Of a stretch of 64,000 nucleotides of DNA, positions 34,501-49,500 are shown piece by piece; position 1 is the first letter of the stretch, and every line of letters begins with the position of its first letter. The notes below the pieces were generated by a model. That model searched no databases. It was not told the DNA's origin and saw only the letters and a program-made list of their open reading frames with translations. The stretch lies in assembly GCF_900207575.1 (NCBI RefSeq), contig NZ_OAOQ01000018.1:1-64000 (forward strand), written 5' to 3'. This DNA is from Cereibacter ovatus (GTDB taxonomy: Bacteria > Pseudomonadota > Alphaproteobacteria > Rhodobacterales > Rhodobacteraceae). The translations under genes and the position numbers were made by a program.

Positions 34501-37500
34501 GGCCCGGGCCGCGGTGACGGACACCGGATTGCTGTCCACCGCCTCGGGGTTGAAATCCGACATGACCGAGGTCAGCACCACCGGCGCCGAGGCGAACTTT
34601 GCGGCGAAGGCCACCGATCCGCTGGACACATCGGCCAGAACCGTCCCCGCCTCCAGCACCCGGCCATCGGCCAGTTGGTGAACGCCGGCCTCGACCGCCA
34701 GCCAATGGATCGTCTCGGGCATGGTGCGCCGGCCGTCCTGATACTCCCATTCCTGAAGCACGACCCGGAAGCCGGTCTCGTCGCGGTCAACGATGCGCAG
34801 CGTATAGGGCTCGCTGCCGGTCTGCGTGCCGGTCAGCGCGATCACCGCATTGGCGATGCTGGCGCCGAACTCGACCCGGACAGGCAGGCCCACATCGGCC
34901 GCCGAGATGGTGAACTGACCAGAGCGGCCAATACCACGGATCGTCGGATCGACAGGATCGCCCCCCGAACCAGTGCCACCGCCGCCCCCGGTGCCACCGT
35001 CACCGGTCACCGGAACCGTGCCGTGGAACCAGACGCCGCCCAGATTGTCGACATAGACATAGCCGCCGCCCGGATTGGCGCTGATGTCCATGACCCCGGC
35101 CGCGCCCGCGGTGACGGGCCGGCGGGCGGGCTGGCTGACCTCGAACCCGCCCGAGGCGGGCTTATACAGGTAAAGCGGAACGCTGGACGCCGACGAGACC
35201 GCCACCGCCTGCTGTGCCGAGGCCGAAACCCCCGCCGCATCAAGGCTTGCGGCCGAGATCTGCGGACCCTTGCTCTCGATCACATTGACCAGCAGCGCAA
35301 GGTCGGCGGTGCGTTTCGACACCACGCTTGTCTGCCCCGCGCCATTCACGCCCGGACGCCCCGCGCCCATGTCGCCATAGGTGCGGTCCATCGCCTGCGA
35401 CGCCACGACATGATCGCCCTTCGAGGCACTGAACAGCCGGCTGACAGCCGCCGTATCGGGTTCGCTTTCGGCCAGTTCGATGGCGCGGCGGATGACGGCG
35501 CGGGTGACGCCCGCAACCGTGCCCGCCTCGGCGAACTGGCTGCCCGAGACGATCTTCCACACCGTCGCATTGCCGGCAACCAGCGCCGAACCCGCCACCG
35601 GCGCCGCGCGCAGGTCGGCATTGCCCGACAGGATCGTGTCCGCCCCGGCCGAGATTGCCGCCGCCTTCGCACCGGAGCCGGCGGCGATATAGGCGCCAAA
35701 CAGCCGCGAACTGCCGCCGATCAGGTCGTCGGCCCCCGCGCCGCCAATCAGCACATCATCGCCGGCGCCGCCCTCGATATAGTTGTCTCCCGCCGTTGCA
35801 GGCAGGCTGCCCGCGCCCGGACGGACGATGATCAGATCGCTGCGCCCGCCGTCCAGCGCCGAGACCGAACCCATCAGCCATTCGGTTCCCGCCGCGACCT
35901 TGCGCTCCATCAGCAGATGCGCCCCGGTGGCCGAGGCCGATCGCACCGCCTTCCACGCCGAGGCGCGGGTGGCGGCAAGGTAGGCATAGGCGGCCGATCC
36001 GGTCAGGATGGACGCATTCGCCCCCACCCGCGCATCCAGCGCCCCCGCGGCCGTCATCACCAGCGAGGCATCGCCCAGCAGCAGATCATGGCCCTGCCCG
36101 CCAAACAGCATGTCATCGCCCGCGCCGCCCGCAACCGTATGGTTGCCAAAACGGTCCGCTGTGGCCTGCGGATCGGTATGGGACAGGATCTGGCGCACCG
36201 GTCGCCCGGTCGGATCGGCCGCAGCCGTGCCCGCCGTGGTCAGAAGCCGCGGATCAAACCCGCTGGCGCTGGTGCGGATCAGGCCGTGACCGGCCACCAC
36301 CACATCATGGCCGTCGCCGGCGTCGATCACGTTGTTGCCGTCGGACAAGGCCAGCGCCGCCACATCCTGCCGGGCTGCATCGATGAAATGGCCGCCGATG
36401 ATGTCATCGTCGCCCGCGCCGGCAAGGATCGTATCCGCCCCCTGCCCGCCGATCAGCAGATCGCGCCCGGCGCCGCCGGTGATCCGGTCGGCCCCGCCCA
36501 TCACGGCATCGGTCGCCGTGGCAAGGATGATCAGGGCGCCACCCTCGCGCGGGGTCAATTCGCCCGAGGCCAGCCCCGACAGGATCGCCAGATCGCCCAC
36601 GACGATGTTCACGCCATCGCCCGCAGCCAGCACATCGGCACCGCCACCGCCAAGGATCAGGTCATGGCCCGTGCCGCCGGTGATGGTGTCCGCCCCGGCG
36701 CTGGTGAAATGCAGCGCCTGAACCCGGTCGGCCTTGCCCTGCGCGAAGGTCACATCGCCATCGTCGCCCAGCAGCACATTCCGACCACCGGACGCGGTGA
36801 CGGTATCGGCCCCGGCGCCGGCGATGACGGTCGCACCGCCCGCGCCCAGCGTGATCCGGTCGGCACCACCAAAGGCCGTGCCATCGGTCACCGCCCGCAA
36901 AAGCGTGCCATCAGCGGCCAGTGAGACCGTTCCGATATCCCCGATGATCAGCCGCGCACCCGGCGCGGTGATGGTGTCGGCAGCCCCGCCGCCGATCAGG
37001 ATCGATCCGGTCCCGGTCGCGGCGATCACATCGGCCCCGCCCGCACCCGCCATCGTCAGCAGGGTCGGGTTGGCCGCATCCGCCGCGAAACCGTCAGTCA
37101 CCAGATCGTCGCCGGCGATCAGGTCGGCTCCGTTGTTTCCGGTCAGCCGGTCGGCGCCCACGCTGCCCGCCGCGCCGATGCGGGCCCGGCCCGTCAAGCG
37201 GTCAAGGATCAGCGTCCCGTCGCCCACCAGAAGCGCCGCCCCCGTCCCGCCGGTCAGCGTGTCGTTGCCCGCACCGCCCACGGCGACAAGCCGGCCCGCA
37301 CCGCCAAGGACGATGTCGTTATCGCCACCGCCATCGACAAGGATCGTGCCCACGGAATGGCCGCCAAGGTCGATGACATCCTTGCCGGTCAGCACAGCAG
37401 TGCCATAGGCGGCAAGGCCACGCTCGGCCTCGCCGTAAAGCACCAGCGCCTGCGCGCCGTGAACCGCCCGCGCCGACAGGCTGTCGTCGCCGCCCCCCGC

Positions 37501-40500
37501 GTGCAGGATGACCAGCGCCGTTGTCGTGGAATTGTCCGACACCCGTGCCAGATCGCCAAAGGCAAAGCTGTCGGCCCCCGCGCCAAGCAGGATCTCGGTC
37601 ACTTCCATCGCGGTGGCATGGATACCGCGCGCCTGCGACAGAACGCCCGCAGCGGTGGCGATCGACACCGAATTGTCGCTTTGGCCAAGCCCTGTGATCT
37701 GCTGGAACACCCGCCCGCCAAGGCTTGCGGTGGCCATCGCCCCGCTTGCGGCCTGCGTCGCATCGGCCCGGACGGTCAGCCGGTCGATGGCTTCGGCATC
37801 CTCGGCCAAGGCGCGCGTCACGCCCGCAGGTGCGGCCTCGCCCGCCATGACAAGGGGGCGGCCGAAGGACTGGGCTGCCTGCCCCGCCCCGTCCAGCCGC
37901 AGCGCCCCGGCGATGGCGTCCGGCTTGCGCGAACCCGCAACACTCAGCGACGGCACGGCAAGCCCGGTCGAGGACAGCGCCGCCGCCCCCGGATTTGCCC
38001 CAAGCCAGACAAGCGCATCGGTCGCATCGGTGGCAACCGCCGCCGGCGTGCCGCTGCCCGAAGCCCGAAGCCCGCTGACCGGGCCGCCCACCACCATCTC
38101 GTCAGAACCAAGGCCGCCCAGAACCTCGGTATAGGTGCCCGCAAGGGTGGAATGCACATGGATCGTGTCATCGCCCGCCCCCGCGGCAAGGCGCAGGATC
38201 TCGGTGCTGGCGGACAGGGCGACGGTGCGACCCGCGCCGCGGATGCGGCCGGATTCGACAAGGAACGTGTCGGCGGCATCGGTCCCCTCGACCGTCACCG
38301 CATCGGCGCCCGCGCCCCCGGCAAAGGTCAGCGCCCCCGCCATCACCGCACCCGACCCGTCCGCGGCCGCGAAGCTGCGGATAAGGATCGCATCCTCACC
38401 CGCCTCGGCCTCGATCCGCAGCGGCGCCGCGTTCGCGTTCACCTCGATCCGGTCATCCCCGTCGCCGGTGCGGATCAGCGTGGCATGCGAGACACCATCG
38501 GACAGCCACCCGCCCGAGACCGCCCGCGTGACGGTGCCCGACAGCGTCGCCCCCGACGGGGCAAGGCTGACCGCAGGTTTCGTGGCGTAAAGCTGGCCCA
38601 CGCGCACAAGGTCGGCACCGCTGCCGGTATCGACCGCCGTGCTGGTCGCGGTATCGTCCAGCGCGACGACATCCGCCCCGCCAAAGCTGCGCAGCCACAG
38701 GCCGCCGTTCTGGTTGGCGTCATAAAGCACGCGCTCCTGATCGGCGGGCAGCGTCCCGGCCTCAAGTTGCGCGACTGTGCCGTGACGCAGCGCCAAGGCG
38801 CCGTCGCGCACAAGGAACAGGTCGGCCTCGTCCGTGCCGCGCACATCCAGCAGATCCAGCCCCGATTTGGCGGCACCACTGTCGCGCACCGCGATGTCAT
38901 AGCTGATCCCGGTGCCCGAGACGCTGCCGTGGGTCTGGATGCGGACGGTATCGCTGCCCTCGCCGCCGTCGATGGTCAGCGTGTCGCCGGCCCGTTGTGC
39001 GGGCAGGCGGATGATCTGGACCTCGTCCAGCCCGGCCCCGCCAAGGACGGTGGCCGCGCCATGCAGACCCGCCAGATCGGACAGGATCAACAGGTCGTCG
39101 CCCTCGCCCATGTCAAGGCTGACCGTCTTGCCCGAAAGGCTGGCGCCCTGCACCGTCACCCGGTCGGCACCCGCGCCAGACAGCAGCGAAAGCCCCTCGG
39201 CCGCGGTCAGGCTGCCGCCCGAGATCGCCACGACATCGGCGCCGCCGCCGAAATCAAGCCGCATCGCCCCGGCGCTGGTCAGCGTGGCATCCGTCAGCGT
39301 CACCGCATCGGCCGCGTCGCCGGTTTCAAGGAAAAGCCCGCCCGCGCCGGCCTGAAGCCGCGCGCCAGCCAGTTTCAGCGCAAAGGCCCCCGTGCCGCGG
39401 TTCGACAGCCGCAGCGCCCCGGCGGCAACCAGCGCGCCCGAGACCACCGCCTCGTCGGCGATGCCGTCGAAATCGCCCATGTTGACCGAGATATCCCCCA
39501 CCGCGAAGAAGCCCGCGGTCGTGGACAGGTTGATCACGTCGCCGCCGCCATCCATGGTGACGGTGACATTGCCGCCGGCGGTAACCGCGGCGTCAAAGTC
39601 CAGCACATCCCAGCCGTCGCCGGTGTCCAGCGTGATGGTGCCCGCCGCCTGCACCGCACGGGCGAAGGTCGCGGTCAGCCCGCCGGTGCCGGTGTTGACC
39701 AGTGTAATCCCCCCGGCCGAGGTCAGCGTCTGCGCCACCGTCAGGCGGCTGCGGTCGGCGCGAACAGCACCAAAGGTCAGCATCACATCGCCCGCCAGCG
39801 TCTGAACCGCCTGCGCGAAAGTCACGCTGTCGATGCCGCCGCCGGTGTCAACCGTCAGCCCGCTGCCGGCCGTCACCTTGTCGTTGAAGGTCAGGATGTC
39901 GTCGCCGCTGCCCGTGCGCACCAGAATGAAAGTGCCCGCCGACAGCTTGCCGTCCAGCGTGATCCGGGCGCCATTGGTCCCGGATTTCAGCAGACTGACC
40001 GAGGTTCCCGCCACCATGTCGCCAGTCACCTGAAGCCGGTCAAGCAGCGCACCGCCGCCCCCGGTCAGCGTGGATGGCGCACCCGTGCCAAGATCGACCC
40101 GGATCAGCCCCCCGGCAGTCACCGTGCCGTCGAACAGCACCGCATCGGCGCCCGCGGACATCGAGACGTCAAGATAACTGCCGGTTCGCAGGCTGCCCAC
40201 ATGGGTCAGCGTGTCGTTGCCGCTGCCAAGGCCGATCTGCGCCCAGCTTCCGGCAAGGATGGCGCCCTTGGTCACCACATCCACCGGCGATTTGCCCGTG
40301 GCGGCGATCGACAGGCTGGTGCCGGCCATGATCCCGCCCTCGGTCACCTCGAACCGCTGGCGCAGCGACAGGTCGCTTTCGGCGCCAGTGTCCAGATCGA
40401 TCAGGATCGCGCCGGCGGTGGCCTCAAGCCCGGCGCCGATCACGATCACGTCGCTTTCGCTGCCGGTCAAGGCGGTCAGGTTGCGGCCCGCCACCAGCGT

Positions 40501-43500
40501 CCGGTCAAAATCGATCAGATCGCGCCCGTCCGCGCTAAAGATCAGGACATCGCGCCCCGCCGCCACCGTGCCGGTCGCCAGCAGGTGGAAATCGCCCGCC
40601 CCGGTCGAGATCACCGTCAGATCCGTCGCGGCCGTGACCGCCGCGGATTTGTCGAACAGCACGGTCTGAAGCGGCGCATCCTTCTTGGCGAACGGCCCCC
40701 GCTCGGATGCCGGGCTGTCGCCCATCAGCACCGAGATCGCCCCGGTTTGGGTCGTGATCGCCGCCGTGGTGGCAAAACGGTCAAGCCCGCGGTCCATCCG
40801 GATCAGGATGTCACGCGTGACCTGGATCGCGCCGGCGATCTGCACGGTATCGTCGCCGCCGCCGGTGCGCAGCAGCAGATCGCGCCCCGCAGTCAGCTTT
40901 GCCGCCGAAAGCGTGGTCAGCGACAGCGCCCCGGTCAGGGTCGCGGCATCGGTCTGGGGTTTCCAGAGCCGGGTGTCGGTATAATCCGTCCTGGCAAGAT
41001 CGATCTGCGCAGCCTTGGTGCCCTGATAGGCATAGATCGCGATGCTGCCGTCGCTCTCGACCGTCACGCGATCGCCCACCGCGACAAGCGCGGTCAGATC
41101 GGGATTGCGGGCGACGATGGGGAACACCCCCTTCGGCAAGGCGACGATGCCGATGGTCTCGGCGGTGTGGACACCGTCGGAACTTTCCTCTTCGAACAGG
41201 ACCGAGACCGCGCCCGTCCCTTCCGTGACGATCACGCTGCGCCCGGCGTCGGGGTCGTTCAGCGTCTGACGCTCGGCCAGAACCACGGCATCGGCAAAGG
41301 TCTGGCCATAGGAATGGCTGGTGGCGGCAAGGCCGTGAACGCCGGTTTCAAGCAGGACCGACCCCGTCGCCGCATCGATCCCGACCGAGATCGCGATAAG
41401 GCCCACCGTCTCGGCGATCACGCCATCGGCATCGGCATCGCGCGCCTTCAGCCGCAGCGACAGGCCGTCGGTGCCGATGTCAAAGCCGTCGCTGTCCACC
41501 GCCTCGGTGCCCTTGCGCGACATGACCGAGGTCAGAACGACCGGCGTCTGGGTGAAGCCCGCAGAGAAGGCCACCGCCTGCGTCTGGTGGTTGGCGGTCA
41601 CGCGACGCGCCTCGACCACGCGGCCGCCGGCAAGGACATGCGTGCCCTCGGTCACGGCCAGCCAGTCGACGGTCAGGTTCGCGGAAATAGTGCCGCTCTG
41701 ACCCGGCCAGTAGTCCACCCGGAAGGTGAATCCGGTGCTGCTGAAAGAGGTGACGCGCAGCGTATAGGGCACCGATGCGTCATGGCCGGTCAGCGCGATC
41801 ACCGGGTTTGCGATGGGCGCGGCAAAGGTCACCGCGATGTCGCCCGCCGCGATCTGCGTCGGGGTGAGGGTGATCTCTCCGGCCTGCCCAAGCGGGGTTT
41901 CCAGCGGATCGGCGTCCTTGTCGATGCCAAGGGTGACGCGGTGTTCGGTCGTGGGCAGCTTGGTGATGGCCAGATCGCGGGCCGCCGTCACCGCCCCGCC
42001 CAGCGAGATGGTGTCGGCGCTGTCGGAATCGTCGCCCATGTCGATGCGGACATCGCCGCCGATGCGGGTGGTGCCACCGCCCGCGGCCAGCACGCCGATG
42101 GCCTTCAGCGCCGCCGTCGTGGTCAGCCGGTCATCGCCCGCACCCAGCGACAGAACGACATGATCGGCCGAAAGGGCGGCCTTGATCGTGACGGTGTCAT
42201 TGCCGCCTTTCGTCGCCAGAACGAAGTCGTTCATCGTTCCCGCCACCGGGGTCTGGCCGAACTTCAGCACCGCCGAGGATTCGATCACGACCGTATCGGC
42301 CACGTCGCTGGTTTCCAGATAGACCTTGCCCTCCCCCGATATCAGGTTGCCGGCGATGGTGATGTCGCCGCCGTCGGGATCGATCGCGCCGCCGATGTCG
42401 GTATGGATCACGATGCCCTTGGCACCCGAAACCGTGGCGCCCGCCGCGACGGTCAGGTTGTCGCCGGCAAACAGGAACACCTGCCCGGCGGTCGAGGTCA
42501 CCTCGACCCCGCCAAGGATGGTGATGTCGTCGCGGTCCTGCCATGCGCTGTCGGTGGCGGTGTAGATGATGTTGCCCACCGCCGTCACATCGGATGCGAT
42601 GGTGACCGGGCTTTTGGCGGTGACGCGGATCTGGCCGCCCGCGGCCATGCCGGCGCTGCCGATGGCGCGGTAGAACTGCTGCACCGACAGATCGCCAAGG
42701 TTCACCAGATAGGTGTCGCCCAGCGTGGATTCGCCCTGAAGCACGCCGATCCGGGTCTGGATCGGGGTATCGACCTGACCGATATCCTGCGAGGCGAACA
42801 GATAGGCCTTGCCGCCCGTAACGTTCGATGTGCCCGGCGCCGTGGCGTTCAGGATCGAGCCCGCAGCCGCGGTGACATAGGCCACACGACCGGCCGCCGG
42901 CGCCGTGACTGTCGCGACCGCGATGCCGTCCGACGCGCCGTTGCGGCTGGCCGAAACCGCCAGCGCCGCCCCGCCGACGCGGGCGGTCAGATACAGCACG
43001 CCATCGGCAGGAAGGGTCGCCACAACCCGCGGCGCAAGGGTGGCCGACGCCTCGATCAGCGCCGCAAGCCGGGTCAGAAGGCCGTTCAGCGTGGCCGGAG
43101 CCGCGCCGCCGGCGATCAGATCGGCCTCGGTCACGGTCAGCGTGACGCTTTTGCCGTCCACCGAAAGCGTGATCCGGTCGCCGGCCGCATAACTGCCCGT
43201 CAGCGTGACCGAGGACACCTGCGCCACCGGATCGGTGGTGCCGACCGTATTCAGCCGGATGTCGCCGGCGGTCTCGATCACATAGGTGTCCAGTGCCGAC
43301 CATGTGGTCAGCAGCCCGGCCGCGCGATGCGACATGTTGATGTCAAGCTCGTTTCCGGCTTCGCCGATATAGCCCGTCCATGCGGTCAGCGTGATCGAGT
43401 TGGCGGTGATATCGGCCCGCGGCAACGACGAGGTTGTGTCCTCGGCGCTGGTCGGGTCGGTCGCGTCGACAAGATCCACGCCGTCGCGGATGCTGACCGC

Positions 43501-46500
43501 CGCTTCAAGCGTCACGTCGCCGCCGGCATAGACGTTGCGCAGCACCATATCGCCGTTCTGTTCGTGAACCACGATATGGTCGTCCAGATCGCTGCCCGCC
43601 GTCAGCGTCACCCAGCCGGTGCCCGCCGCCGTGCCCAGCCCGCGCGCCTCGATCTCGAACGGGTTGGAGGCACTGCCGATGCTGCCGGTGGCCCAGAGGC
43701 GGATGTCATCCGCCTCGATCTTCACGAACGAGGTCTTGGTCGCGTCGACGATGTCGGCATCCAGCCCGATGGCCCGGAAATCCACATTCCCGGTCTTGGA
43801 ATAGATCGAGCCGATCATCGCATGCCCGGCGGTCTCGCCCAGCCAGACATCGCCATTCGCCCGCGCGGTCATGGAATAGGCCGCGCCACCCTGAATGTCA
43901 TACCACAGCCGCGCCCCCGCGGCGCCGATGCCGCCGGTTCCGGCCTCGAACACGACGCTTTTCTGCGCGATCAGGTTTTCGGATGTGCCAGACAGCAGGC
44001 TGGTCAGGCTGTCGCCCGCCTTGATCCGCGCCGAAGCCCCCGCCGTCACCAGATCCAGCTTGATCGAGCTTTCCGACGAAAGGAAGGTATCGCCGCCGGC
44101 GCTGCCCTTCACCCGGTCGGTGACGGTGATGTTGAAATCGTCGCGAAGCTGGATCTGAACCCATTTCAGATCGACAATCTGGCGCAGGTTGATCGCGATC
44201 TGGGTCTCGGCCTTCAGGCTTTCGGTAAACTCGATCCAGGAGCCGTCGTCCGCGACAGCGGTGACGGTATAGGGATCGGCCGCAGTGTTGACGTTGACCG
44301 AGGGCCGCTTGCTGGCAAGCGTGATGCCCTCGGCGGTGCCGCTGAAGTTGGTCAGCACCACCCGGTCGCCCACCGAGAGGCCGGTGAACATCGCCCCGCC
44401 CGCCACGGTGATCCGGTGCAGGTTGTCGGGGTCGATGGTGACCATGGCGCTGGCGTCATTGCCCATCGGGTTCAGCGACACCGCCGACAGCATCACGCCC
44501 ACGTTGAACTCGGTGCTGGCGACCGTCCGCCCGGTCGCGGTGAACACGATTTCGTCGGCGCTGACCGCGTGGATGGTGAAGAACCGCGTTTCGGTGGCGT
44601 TTGCGGTGTTGCCTTCGATCTGAAGCACATCGCCGGCCTTGAACACGCTGTCAAAGGCGGCGCCTGTGGTCTCGGCGCGACGCACCAGCCTGTTGCCGGT
44701 GATCTTGAAATCCACCGTCGCCGCGATGCGGTCAGTGGTCAGGAAGTTCACGTCGCTGCGTTCGGCCGCGGCCATCAGCAGGCGCTGCGGCCCGGTCAGA
44801 TCCTTGGTCAGGTCGATCAGTTCCTGCCCTTCGGTCCGCCCGACGTTGCCCTTCACGGTGAAGTAGAACGATCCCGCGACGATGTTGGCATCCTCGATCG
44901 CGGTATTGGTGTCGGTGACCGGCTTCAGCAGCCCGGCGCCAAAGCCATAGACCAGCTCATCCGACGACCAGATCTTGATCGAGCCTGCGACCGTCGCCGC
45001 CTCGGTCTCGGTCAGCGGCACGATATAGGCGTCGTTCAGCGCGGCGATGGCGCGGGCCGTCACCTTGACGGTTCCGCTGCTGGCGCTGACTGCGGTCTCG
45101 GCCGCGGCAAGGCCGATCTCATCCGCCGTAAAGGCCAGCGCCCAGGTGCCATCGCCATAGACGGTGGTCTGCTTGCTGACATCGTTCCAGACCACGGTCA
45201 CGGTCGCGCCGGCGGTGCCGGTGCCGGCAATCGTGGCGTGGGTGCTGTCGGCAAATTCCTCTGACAGGCCGCGGAACTGTTCCGAGCGGGAATTGACCAG
45301 CGTGGTCAGCGCAACCTGAGACTGCGCGATCGCGGCCGCCAGCTGATCCGCGCTGGCGCGCACCAGCGTGGCATGCGCGTCGGTGGCGGTCAGCGCCGTT
45401 TCGGTCTGCACCCGCAGAAGCGAAACCATATCGCCGTCGGCCAGCCGCAGGTCGGCTTCGTCCACCATCACCCGGTCAAGATAGAGCGAGGACCGGAAGT
45501 CCACGTTCAGCGCACCGCGGGTGGCGGTCAGGATCGCGCCGGTGGACAAAGTGGGCTGGCTGGCCTCGGCCAGCGCGCCCACCTCGGCATGGGTAAAGCC
45601 CGCCGACCAGCGCCCGGTGACATCAGCCAGAACGACCCGTGTCGCAGTCCCCCATGTCACCGTGACCTCGGCGCCTGCGGCCGCAGTGCCCGCAACCGCG
45701 CCATAGGTGGCATCGCCAAGAACGCCGTGAAGGGCCAGGAACTCGGCCGTGGCGCGGCTGCGATAGGCCGCCAGAAGCGCCTGCGCCACGCGATCCACCT
45801 CGGGGTCGGTGGTGCCGCGCTGGGTGCTGACGATGGCAGCCCCCGCCGAGACCGTCGGAAGTGCACCGGCCAGAACGCCGTCCATCTCGGTCTGGGTGAA
45901 GGCGGCAGTCCAGCCGCCGTCTGTGCCCGCCGTCACGCTGCGAACGGTGCCGCCCCATGTCACGCGGACCTCGGCCCCGGCGGCGGCGGTGCCGCTGACA
46001 AGACCATGGCGCGGTTCAAGATTGCGCAGGATCGCGGTGCGGTATTCGGCCAGCAGTTCGGCTTCGCGCGCGGCGGTCAGGCTGATTTCGGCCGCGCCGG
46101 ACAGAACGGCGGCCAGCGTCCCGGCGGCATCCTGCACCGCACGGGTGGACCAATAGGCGTCATAGGCGGCTTCCTGCGTGGCCCGCCACTGCCAGTAGGT
46201 CGCATATTGCCGGGTCTTTGAGGCGCGAAGCTGGGTCTTGGCGTCCTCGACCTTGGCATTGCCGCCAGTGTCCGAGGTCAGCTGCATGTCGGTCCAGACC
46301 GTGCCCATCAGTTCGGACACCGCCCGTTCGTCCACGACCTCTTTGCCGTTGCCGTCGACAAGGCTGCCATTCTCGACCGTCAGGACAACGGTCTGGCCCG
46401 CGGCGCGGATCTCTTTCACGCGCAGATCGTCGGGGCGCGCGGCGTTTCCATCGTCGATCTCGCGCAGGTAGACATCGGCCGCCGCCGCAACCGTCAGCAC

Positions 46501-49500
46501 ATCGTCCGAGGTGACGCCGGTATCCAGCAGCAGGTCGCCCCCCGTCCCCGAAAGGCCGATGCCACCCTTGGCGCTGGTCAGGCTGATCGAGCCGCCGGTG
46601 ATGCGGTGGCTGCCGCCCGCCGCGCGCAGGATGCCGTCATCGCCCGCCAGCGACACCACAGACCGATCGCCCGAGGTTGCGGTGATCGTGCCGACGCGCA
46701 GAACCCCGATGTATTGCCGGATGTGGACGCCGGTCGTGGCCGAGGCGTCGATCCGGTAGCCGGTGGCCGATGTGCCAACCTCGGGAGAGGTGATCGTCAC
46801 CGGCAACGCGGTGCGGTCGGTGCCGATGCGCCCGCCTGCGGTCAGCAGGATCTGGCGCGCGGCGATATTGGCCTTGGGCTGGCCGTCGCCGGTGGGCGAC
46901 TGCGGATCGATGGTGGATTTGGCAGAGATATCGCGCTGCGACGTCAGCGTGACCTGCCCAAGGCTGTTGGTCAACCGTCCGTCGATAACCAGATCGGCCT
47001 GCCCGGCATCGATGAAAATCGTGCCTTGGGTGTTGTGAAGGAAGTCGATGTCCACCGGATAGTCGGCGCGGATCGTGTGCGAGTGGGTGATGAACTTGCC
47101 CACGTTCCGGTTGTATTGGTAGGTGTAGGTCTTCTTGCCATACCAGCTGGAACGGACGTTGTAATAGGTCTGCTTCCAGTCGGTCGCGCTGGTCACAACC
47201 TCGTCGCGGTTGTAGGTATAGGCCCGCGTGTCGCTGGACATGAAGAAATAGTTCGAGTTCGGCACCAGCGCCGAGGCCAGTGTCTGCGTCACTGGCGGAA
47301 CCGGAATCCCGCGCGATCCAAGGTTGAAGATCCCCAGCCAGTTCGATTCCTGCCAGCGCGCGGTTTCGCGCGTGCGGGTTTCCTCGCCGATGGCCCAGCC
47401 GTAACGGATGCCGCTGGCGGGGGTATAATCGGGAATGTCCCTGATCGCGCCGAATTGGGTCAGGACATAGCCCGCCCCGCCCGACAGGCCCTGCGTTTCC
47501 AGTTTCACCGTGCCGTCGGCATTGACGGTGTAAAGCGAGGCAAGGTTGCGCTGCTTGTCAGCGATCTTGATCTGGCCCACCCCGCGGCGGTCGGCATCCA
47601 GATCCTCGACCACCAGATCCCATGCGGTGGCGAAGCGGTTCATCTCCAGCGGGTTGGTGATCGTGATCTCGGGATAGCCGCCGTTGGCGGTCAGGCGGCC
47701 AAAGCCGGTGTTGACGATGCGGCCGGTCAGGTCGATCACGCCGCCACCCGGACGCAGCGGCTTGACGATCAGCGCCGCCGCCTGCCGGTCATAGATCAGG
47801 GTGAAATCGGGGGCCGAGGCCAGCTCGATGGTGGTATAGTTCGCCCCTCCGCGCTGGGCCGTGATGATGGCACGCGCCACCTCGTCGTCCAGCGTCAGGG
47901 TAAAGACCTTCCGGCCCGCCTGAATATGGCCGTTCAGGTTGATGTATTCGGCGTCGATGGTGACCCTTTCGGCCACGATGTTGGGCTGGCTGGTGACGGC
48001 CGGCGAATAAGACTCGGGTCCGGTGACGATGGCGGCGGATGTGCCCTGCCCGTAAAGCGGGACGAAATTGCCCACCGGATCGCCCGAGGTATGCGCCTGC
48101 TGCACCCCGGAAATGGTGATCGAGGACTTCGCCTCAAGGATCAGGGCCGCGACCTGCACTTCGCCGGTGATCAGGATCGACCCGCCGTTCGACGGGTTCC
48201 TGACCTTCAGTTTCGCGGTGGGTGCGATGATGTCGCCCTTGATGGTGATCGACTGCGCCGGCGGCACCGCCCCCGTCGCGGGATTGGCATAAAGCGCCAC
48301 ATTGGCGACATTGATGATGATCTCGGGCTGGGTGTCGTCACTGCCCAGCGATCCCGTCGACAACGAGAAGCCCGCCTGCGGCGCGCTGCCCGAATGGCGG
48401 CCCAGCTTGTCGTCGCTGTTGTAGGTGCTGTTGTTCTGATCGACGTTGAAGAGGTTCTCGGCGTTGATCCGGCTGCGGACGGTGGCGATATCGGCCGCGT
48501 CCTTGGTCACATCCGCACCGTTGAAGTAAATCCCGCCGTTGAACATCGGGATCGTCATTCCCTCGATCACCAGTTGCGCGGGGGAATTGTGCTGGATCTC
48601 GATCCGGGCGCTTTTCGGCACATCGAACGTGCCGGCACCATACAGATAGTCAGACAGCACCCGCACCCGGCCCGCCTGCGCGTTCACCGGGGCGATGGTG
48701 ATGACCTCGACCTCGGGGGCGGTGGGCACCACGGTGTTCCCGCGACGTTCGGCCAGACCAAGGATCAGAAGTTCCTCTTCCAGCCGCTTGATCTGTTCGG
48801 TGTAGAAGGTCTTCAGCGTCTGGTTGTTCGAATCCGAATAGATCGCCAGATTGGCCCGCGCCTTCTGGATCTCGACGAACTGCGGCGCCTCAAGCCCGGT
48901 GCGCGAGCGGGCGAAGGTGATGGTGGGCAGGCCGGCCTCGTCCAGCGTGGTGCGATAGCCGGTGGCCGTCGTGGCCACGGTGTCCACCACTGTCTCGCCC
49001 TTGTCGTTCAGCTTGGTGACAAGGATGCGGTTGCGCCGCTGGCCGGTGACGATGCTGCCATCGTTGATGACCGCGCCAAAGGATTCCGCCCGCCGCGCGC
49101 CGTTGCCGGAACCGACATTTCCGCCGCCAAGCGCGCTGGCCACCGCCGAGGTCCAGTTCGTGGCCTTTGCCACGCCCGTCACCCCGACATCGCCCCAGCC
49201 ATCGGCGTTCAGGTCGATGTTGGCGAAACTTTCCAGCCGTGCGCCGGTCTGGATGTGAACGATGTTGTCGGCCTCATACAGCGCCACGGTCTTCAGGTCG
49301 TCGATCGGGATCAGCGAGCCTGCGAAATTGTCAACGCGCGAAGTGTAGCTCTGATCCGGCAGCAGCAGATCCTTGTTGGACCCGGCCGAGACATACATGT
49401 TGCCTTCCGACACCGTGGACGATCCCGCCTTGAACAGGATCTGCTGGATCGGGGTCACGATGGTCGTGGCGCTGCCGATGGCCACCGTCGCCGCGCCAAA

